From an uncultured Armatimonadota bacterium (lineage in GTDB: Bacteria; Armatimonadota; Armatimonadia; Armatimonadales; Armatimonadaceae): a stretch of 10,413 bases of DNA. The stretch lies in assembly GCA_903881535.1 (NCBI GenBank), contig CAIRTT010000221.1, positions 1-10,413 on the forward strand, written 5' to 3'. The position numbers and the translations under genes are program-made. A model generated the notes under the pieces. The model did not search any database, was not told the origin of the DNA, and saw nothing but the letters and a program-made list of their open reading frames with translations. Positions 1-7,151 of this stretch are shown piece by piece. Position 1 is the first letter of the stretch; every line of letters starts with the position of its first letter.

Positions 1-743
1 CTGGACCGACAGGCTCTGGTAAATCAACGACTCTGTATGCATCTCTACAAGAGATATGGTCGCCCACGACGAACATCCTTACGATTGAAGACCCAGTCGA
101 GTACCAAGTCACAGGCATCTCCCAGATACAAGTCCGCCCAAACATCGGTTTGACCTTCGCAAGCGGCCTGCGGAGTATTGTTCGTCAGGACCCCGATGTC
201 ATCATGGTTGGAGAAATCCGCGACCATGAAACGGCTGAGATTTCGATTCACGCGGCTCTAACAGGTCACCTTGTGTTTAGTACACTCCACACCAACGATG
301 CCCCTGGCTCGATTACGAGAATGCTGGACATGGGAGTTGAACCGTACCTTGTGGCGTCATCCCTGATTGGGGCCGTCGCCCAGCGACTTGTTAGACGGCT
401 ATGCCCGGTTTGCGCTGCGCCAGACACGCCATCTGCTGCGTCACTTCGTGCAATCGGAGTCACTCCGGAAATGTCCGCTACGGCGACATTCCGCCGTGGC
501 GCTGGATGCGACAAGTGCCAGAACACCGGCTACAAGGGTCGCCAAGCGCTGTACGAACTCTTCGAAGTGGATGAACCGATCCGCAGAATGACTGTTGAAC
601 GATCAAATAGTACTCAGCTACGCGATCACGCGATTGCCGCTTACGGCATGCGAACGCTTCTCGGTGATGGCCGTTTGTCAGTCATGGATGGCAAGACGAC
701 TCCAGAAGAAGTGCTACGTGTGTGTCAGCGTGATGGTCTGTAA
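1..743 (+). CDS. gspE: GspE, type II secretion ATPase (5' partial)
   Basis: Cytoplasmic hexameric ATPase that powers pseudopilus assembly by acting on GspF and GspL. The reading frame is open from base 3, so the N-terminal domains lie upstream; 246 codons are visible before TAA at 741-743. Numbering from the first visible residue, the Walker A motif GPTGSGKST is residues 1-9, the Asp box TIEDPVEY is 27-34, Walker B (QDPDVIMVGEIRD) is 62-74, and the His box (TGHLVFSTLHTND) is 87-99. A zinc-binding tetracysteine module follows: C134-x2-C137, then 31 residues, then C169-x2-C172. This module is typical of GspE and PilB and absent from PilT retraction ATPases, which supports an assembly motor. A TTG or ATG inside this frame should not be taken as the start. 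The stop overlaps the gspF start by one base. Position next to gspF and the pseudopilin genes favours GspE over PilB. Confidence 0.96.
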   Translation, partial: GPTGSGKSTTLYASLQEIWSPTTNILTIEDPVEYQVTGISQIQVRPNIGLTFASGLRSIVRQDPDVIMVGEIRDHETAEISIHAALTGHLVFSTLHTNDAPGSITRMLDMGVEPYLVASSLIGAVAQRLVRRLCPVCAAPDTPSAASLRAIGVTPEMSATATFRRGAGCDKCQNTGYKGRQALYELFEVDEPIRRMTVERSNSTQLRDHAIAAYGMRTLLGDGRLSVMDGKTTPEEVLRVCQRDGL

Positions 744-1963
744 TGGCTAGTCTTCAGTTCACATATGTTGCCATCGATTCCACGGGTGCCAAGCGCTCTG
801 GAATTGTTGATGCTGACAATAAAGATGCTGCCATTGCCCAGCTGGCATCGGCGGGTCGCTACGTCACAGAGATTGCGGAGCAAAAGGCATCCACTAACCC
901 GGTCTCAGCCTTCACAGCGGGTGGACGCGCCCCGAGCCGGGAGGATTTGGCTACGTTTACGCGGCGACTAGCAGACCTTTCCGGGGCGGGACTTCCGCTG
1001 GACCGTGTTCTTCAAGTGGTTGGCGAACAAACAGAAAATCAGCAGCTCATTGGAATATGCGCATCTGTTCTCGAAGATGTACGCGGCGGAATGCCTGTCA
1101 GCGAGGCACTGGCGAAGTTTCCACGTCTGTTCAACGATGTGTTTACACAGACATTGCGGTCAGGTGAGGCATCCGGGCAGTTCCCTGAAGTCGCTGGCAG
1201 ACTAGCAGACTTTCAGGAAAAGGAAGTTGCAAGACGGTCTCAGATCGTTAGTGCGATGGTTTATCCTTGTATTCTCGCTGCCACGGCAGTATTCGTTGTC
1301 GCTTTCCTTATTGGATTTGTCGTTCCAAAAATGAGCGGCGTGTTCAAGGACCTCGGGGATGAGCTTCCCATTACGACACGTTTTTTATTGACATCGTCAG
1401 ATTTCCTGTCAACGAAATGGCCGCTGGCTATTGGAATGATTATTGGTACGGTTGTGTTGGTCCGAATGTACCTGGCAACGGAATCCGGCAGAACCTTATT
1501 TGACACCGTTATCCTTAAGATTCCAATAATGGGTCCCGTTGTTCAGAAAGCTACTGTTTCCCGATTTGCTCGCGTGCTGGGTACGTTAGTCTACGGCGGT
1601 GTTTCCATCCTAGATGCACTTCAGATTGCTGGGCTCTCCAGTGGCAACCGTGTTTATCAGCTGGCATGCAAAAAAGTTGAACAGGAAGTGCGTGAAGGGC
1701 GTGCGATTGCGGATGCCCTCCGCGATGCGCGGTGTTTTCCGCCAGTCCTAACGCATATGGTCGCAATTGGTGAGGAAACGGGAGACTTGCCACGTATGTT
1801 AGGCAGAGTTTCCGATTCGATGGACTTTGAAGTTGATACCGGGATGCGGCGCCTCGTATCATTTCTGGAGCCGGCGATTATGTTATCAATGGGTGTTTTT
1901 GTTGGATTTGTCGTTCTTTCTGTTTTGATACCAATCTTTATGGCAGGTAACTTGGTGAAATGA
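743..1963 (+). CDS. gspF: GspF, inner-membrane platform protein
   Basis: Polytopic inner-membrane protein of the T2SS, thought to pass GspE motion to the pseudopilins. The product is 406 residues, the normal length for the family. Two repeated T2SSF domains are visible. The first, about residues 67-190, opens with TFTRRLADLSGAGLPLDRVL and contains the SGEASGQFPEV motif. The second, about 270-392, has the matching VSRFARVLGTLVYGGVSILD and GEETGDLPRML motifs. Hydrophobic segments lie near 170-195, 225-243 and 377-400, giving the usual three membrane spans. The ATG shares one base with the gspE stop (TAATG). No clear Shine-Dalgarno sequence precedes it, so translation probably depends on coupling to gspE. 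The N-terminal part (LQFTYVAIDSTGAKRSG) matches the usual GspF start, which supports this ATG. Confidence 0.97.
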   Translation: MASLQFTYVAIDSTGAKRSGIVDADNKDAAIAQLASAGRYVTEIAEQKASTNPVSAFTAGGRAPSREDLATFTRRLADLSGAGLPLDRVLQVVGEQTENQQLIGICASVLEDVRGGMPVSEALAKFPRLFNDVFTQTLRSGEASGQFPEVAGRLADFQEKEVARRSQIVSAMVYPCILAATAVFVVAFLIGFVVPKMSGVFKDLGDELPITTRFLLTSSDFLSTKWPLAIGMIIGTVVLVRMYLATESGRTLFDTVILKIPIMGPVVQKATVSRFARVLGTLVYGGVSILDALQIAGLSSGNRVYQLACKKVEQEVREGRAIADALRDARCFPPVLTHMVAIGEETGDLPRMLGRVSDSMDFEVDTGMRRLVSFLEPAIMLSMGVFVGFVVLSVLIPIFMAGNLVK

Positions 1964-2388
1964 AAATCATGCGAAACTTACGTTCCCGGCGCGCCTTTAC
2001 GCTTATTGAGCTGCTGGTCGTCATCCTTATTCTCGCGATTCTTGCAGCGCTTATCGTCCCCCGGGTTGTTGGGCGAACCGGTGATGCCAAGCGTGCGAAG
2101 GCTGCGACTGATATCTCGACGCTTACAGGAATGCTTCAGCAATACAGAGTTGACTGCGATCAATATCCAAGCACCGAAGATGGCCTGATGTCATTGCGCC
2201 AACAGCCTAGCAATGTCAATGGCTGGCGTGGACCGTATAGCCAAAAAGAACTCCCACAGGATCCGTGGGGTGGTGACTATACCTATGAAGCCCCAGGCGC
2301 AAATGGCGACGACTTCACTATCACAAGCTACGGCTCAGACATGGCTCCCGGTGGCGAAGGTGATGCAGCGGACATCACGAGCGAATAG
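1960..2388 (+). CDS. gspG: GspG, major pseudopilin
   Basis: Main subunit of the periplasmic pseudopilus; 142 residues from the first ATG. A basic leader ends in RRA and is followed by FTLIELLVV, so a prepilin peptidase would cut between A12 and F13, with the conserved Glu at +5 (E17). The hydrophobic N-terminal helix covers about 13-35. The globular part has the GspG hallmarks QYPSTEDGL (68-76), GWRGPY (88-93) and LPQDPWG (98-104), and a C-terminal acidic loop, GSDMAPGGEGDAADI (125-139), matching the calcium-binding loop of the family. The Ala at -1 is unusual, since Gly is the norm. Start choice: ATG 1960 makes an ATGA overlap with gspF. ATG 1969 has a better-placed GGTGA (1954-1958, spacing 10) and would give a nine-residue leader, so either start is possible and the mature protein is the same. 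Confidence 0.97.
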   Translation: MKIMRNLRSRRAFTLIELLVVILILAILAALIVPRVVGRTGDAKRAKAATDISTLTGMLQQYRVDCDQYPSTEDGLMSLRQQPSNVNGWRGPYSQKELPQDPWGGDYTYEAPGANGDDFTITSYGSDMAPGGEGDAADITSE

Positions 2389-2399
2389 TTCGTCACACA

Positions 2400-2942
2400 A
2401 TGACAAGGCGAAGGGCTTTTTCCCTGGTTGAGATGTCAGTTCTTATTGGCATACTTCTCCTGCTGGCAACATTGGTAATACCTAATGTGATGCGTATGCA
2501 GGATGCCATGGCAATGGTGACCGCTAAGTCAAATGTTGTCGTATTTGTAGCGCAAGCGATGTCAGAAGCGAAGAAGTCATCCGCTACAGTCCAGCTGCGT
2601 GATGACAGTGGAACGCTGGTGATGGAACGTGTTCAAGGGTCGCAAGACCCCGTGGAAATTAAATCATCTACGTTCAATGGGAAGCTAACGCTCGATTCTG
2701 TCGAGACGCCGCCGGTTGAGGCTAATGGTGACCCGCAAGCACTTGACAACTGGTCTGCGTACGGCGATGGTAAATGTGATGCGGCTGATCTTACATTCAC
2801 AACCGACACCGGAAGCAGCCTGATTCTCCGCGTGACGAAGACTGGTGCAGCAACCTGGTTTACAGACGGAAACCTACCGGATGCGCAAGCTTCGGGTGGT
2901 AAATGGGCTGCTGGTGACTGGGTCCCTGACAATGCACAATAA
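2400..2942 (+). CDS. gspH: GspH, minor pseudopilin
   Basis: Minor pseudopilin, part of the GspH-I-J-K tip complex expected to start pseudopilus assembly. The product is 180 residues. The leader MTRRRA is followed by FSLVEMSVLIGILLLLATL, giving cleavage after A6 with Glu at +5 (E11) and a hydrophobic helix to about residue 28. The rest is a beta-rich globular region without strong sequence motifs, ending in Trp-containing segments (KWAAGDW near 168-174). Assignment to GspH rests on the pseudopilin N-terminus, the length and the position between gspG and gspI; sequence conservation in this family is weak. This is the only junction with a gap: 11 bases after the gspG stop. No good Shine-Dalgarno is seen before the ATG. 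The 3' end overlaps gspI by 11 bases. Confidence 0.82.
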   Translation: MTRRRAFSLVEMSVLIGILLLLATLVIPNVMRMQDAMAMVTAKSNVVVFVAQAMSEAKKSSATVQLRDDSGTLVMERVQGSQDPVEIKSSTFNGKLTLDSVETPPVEANGDPQALDNWSAYGDGKCDAADLTFTTDTGSSLILRVTKTGAATWFTDGNLPDAQASGGKWAAGDWVPDNAQ

Positions 2943-3318
2943 GCGTGCATTTACGCTTGTTGAGGCGATGGTAGCCGTCATTCTGTGTGGCGTCGGTGTC
3001 GTAGCTGCAATGCAGGCGCTCGCATCCCTACAGAAAACCAACATCAATGCCGTCCATGCGGAACGTCTCCTCCGATTAGCAGCGAACAAGATCGAAGAAA
3101 TCGGAGTGACATCGCCCGTGACGGAGACACCAACAGATGGTGACTTTTCCGAAGATGGCGCGCCGGATGCCAGTTATAACATTGATGTGCAGGCAGGCTC
3201 GGTAGATGGCACGTATGTGGTGACAATCACTGCCTCTGATGCGGTTTCTCAACAGTCTCTTTCGACAGTCATTTTCGATGCGTCCTCGATTTCGACCACT
3301 GGAACAGGCGGACAATAG
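2932..3318 (+). CDS. gspI: GspI, minor pseudopilin
   Basis: Minor pseudopilin of the tip complex; 128 residues, the usual GspI size. The start is ATG 2932: the leader MHNKRA is then five basic/polar residues plus Ala, followed by FTLVEAMVAVILCGVGVVA, with cleavage after A6 and Glu at +5. Starting further upstream in this frame would add 29 residues in front of the prepilin signal and bury it inside the gspH-coding region, so that is rejected. After the helix, the segment AERLLRLAANKIEEI (about 43-57) resembles the family's conserved helical stretch, and the small beta domain follows. The gene overlaps the gspH end by 11 bases and shares one base with gspJ. Confidence 0.9.
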   Translation: MHNKRAFTLVEAMVAVILCGVGVVAAMQALASLQKTNINAVHAERLLRLAANKIEEIGVTSPVTETPTDGDFSEDGAPDASYNIDVQAGSVDGTYVVTITASDAVSQQSLSTVIFDASSISTTGTGGQ

Positions 3319-4040
3319 TGAGGCAACGTGAGGCAGGACTGACACTGATTGAACTTCTCGTTGCAATGGGCATCGGTGGAATTGTTGTCGCAGCATCAGC
3401 AGTTGCATTCCGGGCCGGCGTCGATCACCTGTATTTCTCGCAACGGGTGCTACAAACCGAGCAGAGCAAGTCAGACTGGACATCCGGATTGCGCCAATCA
3501 CTGTCATGCGCCTCGCTCAGCGCGGATGCCAACGATACAAAGTCCTTCTTTATCGCGTCATCGGATGAGGCATCAAGCGACCTTGGAGCCACGCGTATTA
3601 CGTTTACATCGAGTTATTCCTATATCCCAGGTGGATCTCTCAGTGCCGAACTGACCTTTGATGATGTCCACGACACCTACGGTCCATTGGGTGGTCTAGC
3701 CGAATATTCCTATGGCACCGTTGCAACAGGTGATGCTGGCAACGCAGCTGGAATGTTTGAGCGCATACAGCGACCTGTAGATGCCGATCCACTGCAAGGT
3801 GGCTTTGAGTCTTTGGTAAGCGCCGATGTTTCAGAAATTGGGTTTCAATTCTGGGATGGCTCAGAATGGCTGAGTGAGTGGGACACACGGTCTGGTACCA
3901 GACGCCTCCCAGCGGCAGTCAAGGTTCAGTATCGGCTGACCGACGAATCAACTGACCAGCTGCATCAGTTCGTCGTTATTATCCCGAACAGTGATGTGAC
4001 AATCAGTAACCCAGTGACGCAAGGAGCATCACAACCATGA
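3318..4040 (+). CDS. gspJ: GspJ, minor pseudopilin
   Basis: Minor pseudopilin that packs with GspI and GspK at the pseudopilus tip; 240 residues. The start is GTG 3318, overlapping the gspI stop by one base (TAGTG), with a plausible AGGCGG ribosome site at 3306-3311. The leader MRQREAG is followed by LTLIELLVAMGIGGIVVAA: cleavage after G7, Leu rather than Phe at +1, and Glu at +5 (E12). Near the C-terminus the stretch VSEIGFQFWDGSEWLSEWD, followed by RRLPAAVKVQYRL, is the diagnostic GspJ region (strand, W-containing loop, LP-x-AV strand). This fixes the identity better than the N-terminus does. Unlike GspG, H and I of this cluster, it has the standard Gly at -1. Confidence 0.92.
   Translation: MRQREAGLTLIELLVAMGIGGIVVAASAVAFRAGVDHLYFSQRVLQTEQSKSDWTSGLRQSLSCASLSADANDTKSFFIASSDEASSDLGATRITFTSSYSYIPGGSLSAELTFDDVHDTYGPLGGLAEYSYGTVATGDAGNAAGMFERIQRPVDADPLQGGFESLVSADVSEIGFQFWDGSEWLSEWDTRSGTRRLPAAVKVQYRLTDESTDQLHQFVVIIPNSDVTISNPVTQGASQP
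4021..4026 (+). promoter_or_regulatory. Shine-Dalgarno site for gspK
   Basis: The sequence AAGGAG lies inside the end of gspJ, ten bases before ATG 4037. It is one of the strongest ribosome-binding sites in the window and supports the ATGA-overlap start of gspK. It suggests gspK can start translation on its own as well as by coupling. Confidence 0.7.
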
Positions 4041-5296
4041 GATACAGCAATCGTGGTGCGGTCCTCCTCCAGGTGTTGATTGTCGTTACCGCGCTAGTGG
4101 CCATTGTCGCAGTAGTTGCAGCAAACCATCGCCAGACTTCCAATATCCTTCTTGGGAAAATGCAGCTCATGCGTGCCGAAGCGGCATCCCGTGCAGGGCT
4201 AAACCAAGCCTTGGCATCCCTTACGACGGTAGATACCAATCTGGTGACGATGAACGATGATTGGTACTTGGCAGGTCAGCAGGGAGATGAACAGTTTGAC
4301 CTCGGAAATGCAACGTTTCGGTACCAGATCATCGATGCGGGTTCTCTTATTGACATCAATACATCCACCAGTGAAATTCTACTGAATCTTTCATTGACAT
4401 CGGAGCAGTCTGATTCATTGCTTGATTGGAAGGACCCTGCGACATCAACACGCGCAAGTGGAGCGGATAATGCTGTCTACACTCAGTTGACAACTCCATA
4501 TCAGAAAGCAAGCCGGCCGCTTCGAACACTTTCAGAGTTGTTACTAGTCAATGGCTGGACTCCTTCGACGCTCTATGGTGCTCCGGATGATTCCACAGGT
4601 TTAGGTGGTGTAGGTTCCCCTCAAGCAAACACAGCTGGAACCCGTACACTCCCATTACGTTCGCTGATTACACTTGACCCAGGTTCTTCGAATACGCAGG
4701 GAAGTGGTAATCAACGTGTAAACGTTAATCAGCAGATTACTAACATTAATGGGTTGACACAGCTTGGCCTTGACCGAGGCACGGCAACCAACTTGCAGCG
4801 GAATGCTCCTTGGGAAAACTTCAGAACCCTGTTTCAACAAAACGCACTTGGAACATCACAAGCGAATATCATCCTGAACTCCGTTGGCTTTACGGCTGAT
4901 ACACGTCTTACGGGCAAGATAAACCTTAATACTGCACCGCAGGGTGTGCTTGAACTTCTTCCCAACATGACAGCGGAGCTAGTGAGCGAGATCCTATCGC
5001 GGCAGTCAACTGGAATATCTAATCTTGGAGATCTGGCGACATTTCCAAATGTGACCAATGGTGTTCTCTCACAAATCGCCGACTACTTTACTGTGGGTAG
5101 CGATACTTTCATTATCAGAGCCTTGGGAACGGCTGGACAGCAGTCAGTAGCGATCGAAGCAACGGTCCGTATCACGAACGGAACCCCGCAGATAGTGAAC
5201 CTTGAGCGATTCCCTGCGTCATATTCCGCGCCAGAGTGGTGGCAATGGACGTCAGAGCCAACGGTTACCACGCAAGTGTTAGGACAGACTCCATGA
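4037..5296 (+). CDS. gspK: GspK, large minor pseudopilin
   Basis: Largest minor pseudopilin, expected to cap the pseudopilus tip; 419 residues, longer than many GspK proteins (about 300-340). The leader MRYSNRG is followed by AVLLQVLIVVTALVAIVAVV, so cleavage is after G7. Position +5 is Gln, not Glu, as expected for GspK, which usually lacks this residue. The helical inserted domain shows DINTSTSEILLNL (106-118), LLDWKDP-x5-RASGAD (128-144) and PLRTLSELLLVNG (161-173), all typical of the T2SSK family. A second helix-hairpin-helix-like stretch starts at KINLNTAPQGVLELLP (294-309), and the final strand region includes FIIRALG. Between them, residues about 182-290 hold a Gly/Ser/Asn-rich linker and an extra helical segment. 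The C-terminus has an aromatic WWQW patch (401-404). It overlaps gspJ and gspL by ATGA. Confidence 0.94.
   Translation: MRYSNRGAVLLQVLIVVTALVAIVAVVAANHRQTSNILLGKMQLMRAEAASRAGLNQALASLTTVDTNLVTMNDDWYLAGQQGDEQFDLGNATFRYQIIDAGSLIDINTSTSEILLNLSLTSEQSDSLLDWKDPATSTRASGADNAVYTQLTTPYQKASRPLRTLSELLLVNGWTPSTLYGAPDDSTGLGGVGSPQANTAGTRTLPLRSLITLDPGSSNTQGSGNQRVNVNQQITNINGLTQLGLDRGTATNLQRNAPWENFRTLFQQNALGTSQANIILNSVGFTADTRLTGKINLNTAPQGVLELLPNMTAELVSEILSRQSTGISNLGDLATFPNVTNGVLSQIADYFTVGSDTFIIRALGTAGQQSVAIEATVRITNGTPQIVNLERFPASYSAPEWWQWTSEPTVTTQVLGQTP
5281..5284 (+). promoter_or_regulatory. Shine-Dalgarno site deciding the gspL start
   Basis: AGGA sits eight bases before ATG 5293. It supports this ATG over an upstream in-frame GTG at 5236 that would lie well inside gspK. 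Confidence 0.5.
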
Positions 5297-6579
5297 AGCG
5301 CCAACTAAAGCCCGATATTGTTTTCTCTTGGTCCCCCAGTCAAGTGGCTGTAATGGAGCTCTCCTCCGGACACAAATCTGTCGGGACTGACTTCGCATCC
5401 GTTACCATAAACGCATCAGGAAAGTCAGCAATTGTTGGAATCGGGCGTGAGCGAACTTTCCTAAAAACAGTTCGGCTACCTAAGGTTGGCAGTGATGACC
5501 TTCGCCAGCTTGTGTTTGTCCAGTGGAAATCCCTCTTTCCAATCGATGAAGCAGATGCAGCATTTTGCGCGCATCAGACATCGGATGTCACGGCGGATGG
5601 CGTCCTGACCGTCGTCGCTGCTGTGCGCACATCTGATTTGATTGATATCCGTGAGCAGCTCGCTTCCAAGGGAATCAAGCAGGTTCGTTTTGTTCCGATG
5701 GCAGTTTCTGCTGCGGCAGCGCTCGCTTCTATTGGTGTTACGGACGGCTTGGTTGTTGATGGAAATGGAAGTCAGACGACATTTGACCTTGTTGCCGGAG
5801 GCGACACTGTGTTGTCCCGCTCCGTCCTGCATGCTGAGTCTCCTGAGATTGAAGCAAAACGTACGCTGCTAGCCGATGGTCAATCTACGGCGCAGGTTTT
5901 CACCACAGCAAATGTTGCGTTTCCCGGTGCGCAGGTACTCTCTACAGACCTGTTGTCATCGCTTGCAGATGTTTCTGGCCATGACCTGATTTCGCGACAA
6001 GAGCAAGGCAAAGAGCTTGCGGCTACAACAAAGAAGAGTAATCGCCTCTCGATATACTTCCTGATTGCAGCGGCGCTACTGGTGGCTGTTGTCCTCACTC
6101 AGCGCTTTGATGAGGAACAGGTTGTCATAAAGGGTGAAGCCACGTGGGCTAAACGTGTTGCCAAGGCGCGTAGTAATCGAAAGATTGCTGAGCTCGAGAG
6201 CAAGAAGCAAACGGACTTTACGAACCTGTTAGACCCGGCCTTTGCACCAGGACAACGATTATCAGATGCACTGGCTACTATCACCATCTCAGCACCGCAA
6301 TCAGTCTGGCTTACCGGTGTGAACATGGATCGAGGTCGTCCCCTACAGATTCGTGGCACAGCACTGACAAACGAAGCGGTAACACAATTCGTGAACACAC
6401 TTGGCGCATCTGATCGCTTTCGTGATGTTCAGCTTGTCAATGCATCAACAGCCAAAATCGAACAGACAGAAGTGGTGAACTTTACGATGAACGTGACGGC
6501 TGTTGCGAATGTTCCTCTGCCGAAGCCTATTAAATCGAAGAAGGCTGCTGGGACATCGAAGGGTTCGGATAAATCATGA
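5293..6579 (+). CDS. gspL: GspL, PilM/PilN-like inner-membrane assembly protein
   Basis: Bitopic inner-membrane protein that recruits GspE in the cytoplasm and pairs with GspM in the periplasm; 428 residues from ATG 5293. Residues 1-250 look like the actin-like cytoplasmic fold of GspL/PilM: an early strand region, the TFLKTVRLPKVGSDDLRQLV segment (55-74), and a second half starting near DGLVVDGNGSQTTFDLV (151-167). One membrane span covers about 252-269. A charged, probably coiled-coil stretch follows (about 280-310), then a domain (322-403) containing SVWLTGVNMDRGRPLQIRG and TNEAVTQFVNTL, which resembles PilN of type IV pili. The protein therefore reads as PilM and PilN in one chain, which is the known structural relationship of GspL. 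It ends in a Lys-rich tail (411-428). An upstream in-frame start would lie inside gspK and is rejected in favour of the ATGA overlap. Confidence 0.88.
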   Translation: MKRQLKPDIVFSWSPSQVAVMELSSGHKSVGTDFASVTINASGKSAIVGIGRERTFLKTVRLPKVGSDDLRQLVFVQWKSLFPIDEADAAFCAHQTSDVTADGVLTVVAAVRTSDLIDIREQLASKGIKQVRFVPMAVSAAAALASIGVTDGLVVDGNGSQTTFDLVAGGDTVLSRSVLHAESPEIEAKRTLLADGQSTAQVFTTANVAFPGAQVLSTDLLSSLADVSGHDLISRQEQGKELAATTKKSNRLSIYFLIAAALLVAVVLTQRFDEEQVVIKGEATWAKRVAKARSNRKIAELESKKQTDFTNLLDPAFAPGQRLSDALATITISAPQSVWLTGVNMDRGRPLQIRGTALTNEAVTQFVNTLGASDRFRDVQLVNASTAKIEQTEVVNFTMNVTAVANVPLPKPIKSKKAAGTSKGSDKS

Positions 6580-7151
6580 CAGGTGGTCTGACTCCTAAAA
6601 CACCCAACATCGTCATGGGCATCAGTATTGCTACGATGTTTTTGACGGTTGCATATGCAGCGTTCGTGCCCGCACGCTCAGCAAAAGGCATCGCACGTAG
6701 CCGAACCATTTTGCTCGATAACATTGAAGAAGATATCAAGCGTCTGGAATCATCCAAGGCTGCCGCAGGTCAGATAAACAAACAGCGTCTGCTCGCAGGG
6801 GATGCTGACTCAGTCACATCCGAGCTCATGCGGATCGCTCTGATGACCGCCAAGCAATATCAGTTGGAGCTGACATCGGTTCGCCCGCAACGCACAGCAA
6901 AACTGGGCATTGTCGATGAACGTGCGTTTGCGATTCAGCTGACTGGTGCATCTCAATCCGTGGTTGGTGCGATTCGTAGCCTGGATACCCCAACGTCACG
7001 CTTTGTCGTCCGCTCCATTCAGTTCACCCCTCAGGATTCAGCCGGCGTTTCGATGGTCTCTGCCAACATTGTTGTGGTTGGCTACCAAGCCCCGGATGTT
7101 CAGATCAAGCAACCTAAAGTGAAACTAACGAAGGAGACCGGCAAGAAATGA
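6576..7151 (+). CDS. gspM: GspM, PilO-like inner-membrane protein
   Basis: Small bitopic inner-membrane protein expected to dimerise with GspL and stabilise the platform; 191 residues. A short cytoplasmic N-terminus is followed by one membrane span (about 12-30), a probable coiled coil (about 40-72, with EEDIKRLESSKAAAGQINKQ), and a ferredoxin-like periplasmic domain (about 80-170). That domain shows the PilO/GspM pattern: YQLELTSVRP (95-104), an FAIQLTGASQSVVGAIRSL strand-helix unit (118-136) and SANIVVVGY (162-170). It ends in a basic tail. Assignment rests on topology, length and position right after gspL; sequence conservation in this family is low, so PilO-like is an equally fair name. 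A weak GAAGGG site lies 12 bases upstream of the ATGA-overlap start. Confidence 0.82.
   Translation: MTGGLTPKTPNIVMGISIATMFLTVAYAAFVPARSAKGIARSRTILLDNIEEDIKRLESSKAAAGQINKQRLLAGDADSVTSELMRIALMTAKQYQLELTSVRPQRTAKLGIVDERAFAIQLTGASQSVVGAIRSLDTPTSRFVVRSIQFTPQDSAGVSMVSANIVVVGYQAPDVQIKQPKVKLTKETGKK
7131..7136 (+). promoter_or_regulatory. Shine-Dalgarno site for the gspC-like gene
   Basis: AAGGAG inside the 3' end of gspM, 11 bases before ATG 7148. It supports the ATGA-overlap start of the next gene. Confidence 0.65.

Noticed and set aside
150..152. Internal TTG as start of the first gene
   Set aside because: The frame is open to the window edge and carries the Walker A motif right at the start, so the gene is a 5'-truncated gspE, not a short separate protein.
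1..743. Possible PilB or PilT (type IV pilus motor) instead of GspE
   Set aside because: The tetracysteine zinc module argues against PilT, and the directly following gspF-gspG-gspH-gspI-gspJ-gspK set argues for a T2SS motor over PilB.
1551..1862. Minus-strand open frame of 103 codons inside gspF
   Set aside because: No domain, no ribosome site, and entirely antisense to the conserved second T2SSF domain.
2389..2399. Possible promoter or terminator in the only intergenic gap
   Set aside because: Eleven bases are too few, and no hairpin or -10/-35 pattern is visible there.
2845..2931. Upstream extension of the gspI frame
   Set aside because: It would put 29 extra residues before the prepilin signal, which is normally a short leader, and the overlap with gspH would be about 100 bases. 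ATG 2932 gives a six-residue leader.
5236..5292. Upstream extension of the gspL frame from a GTG
   Set aside because: The 19 extra residues lie inside the gspK C-terminus. ATG 5293 has an AGGA eight bases upstream and makes the ATGA overlap seen at five other junctions in this operon.
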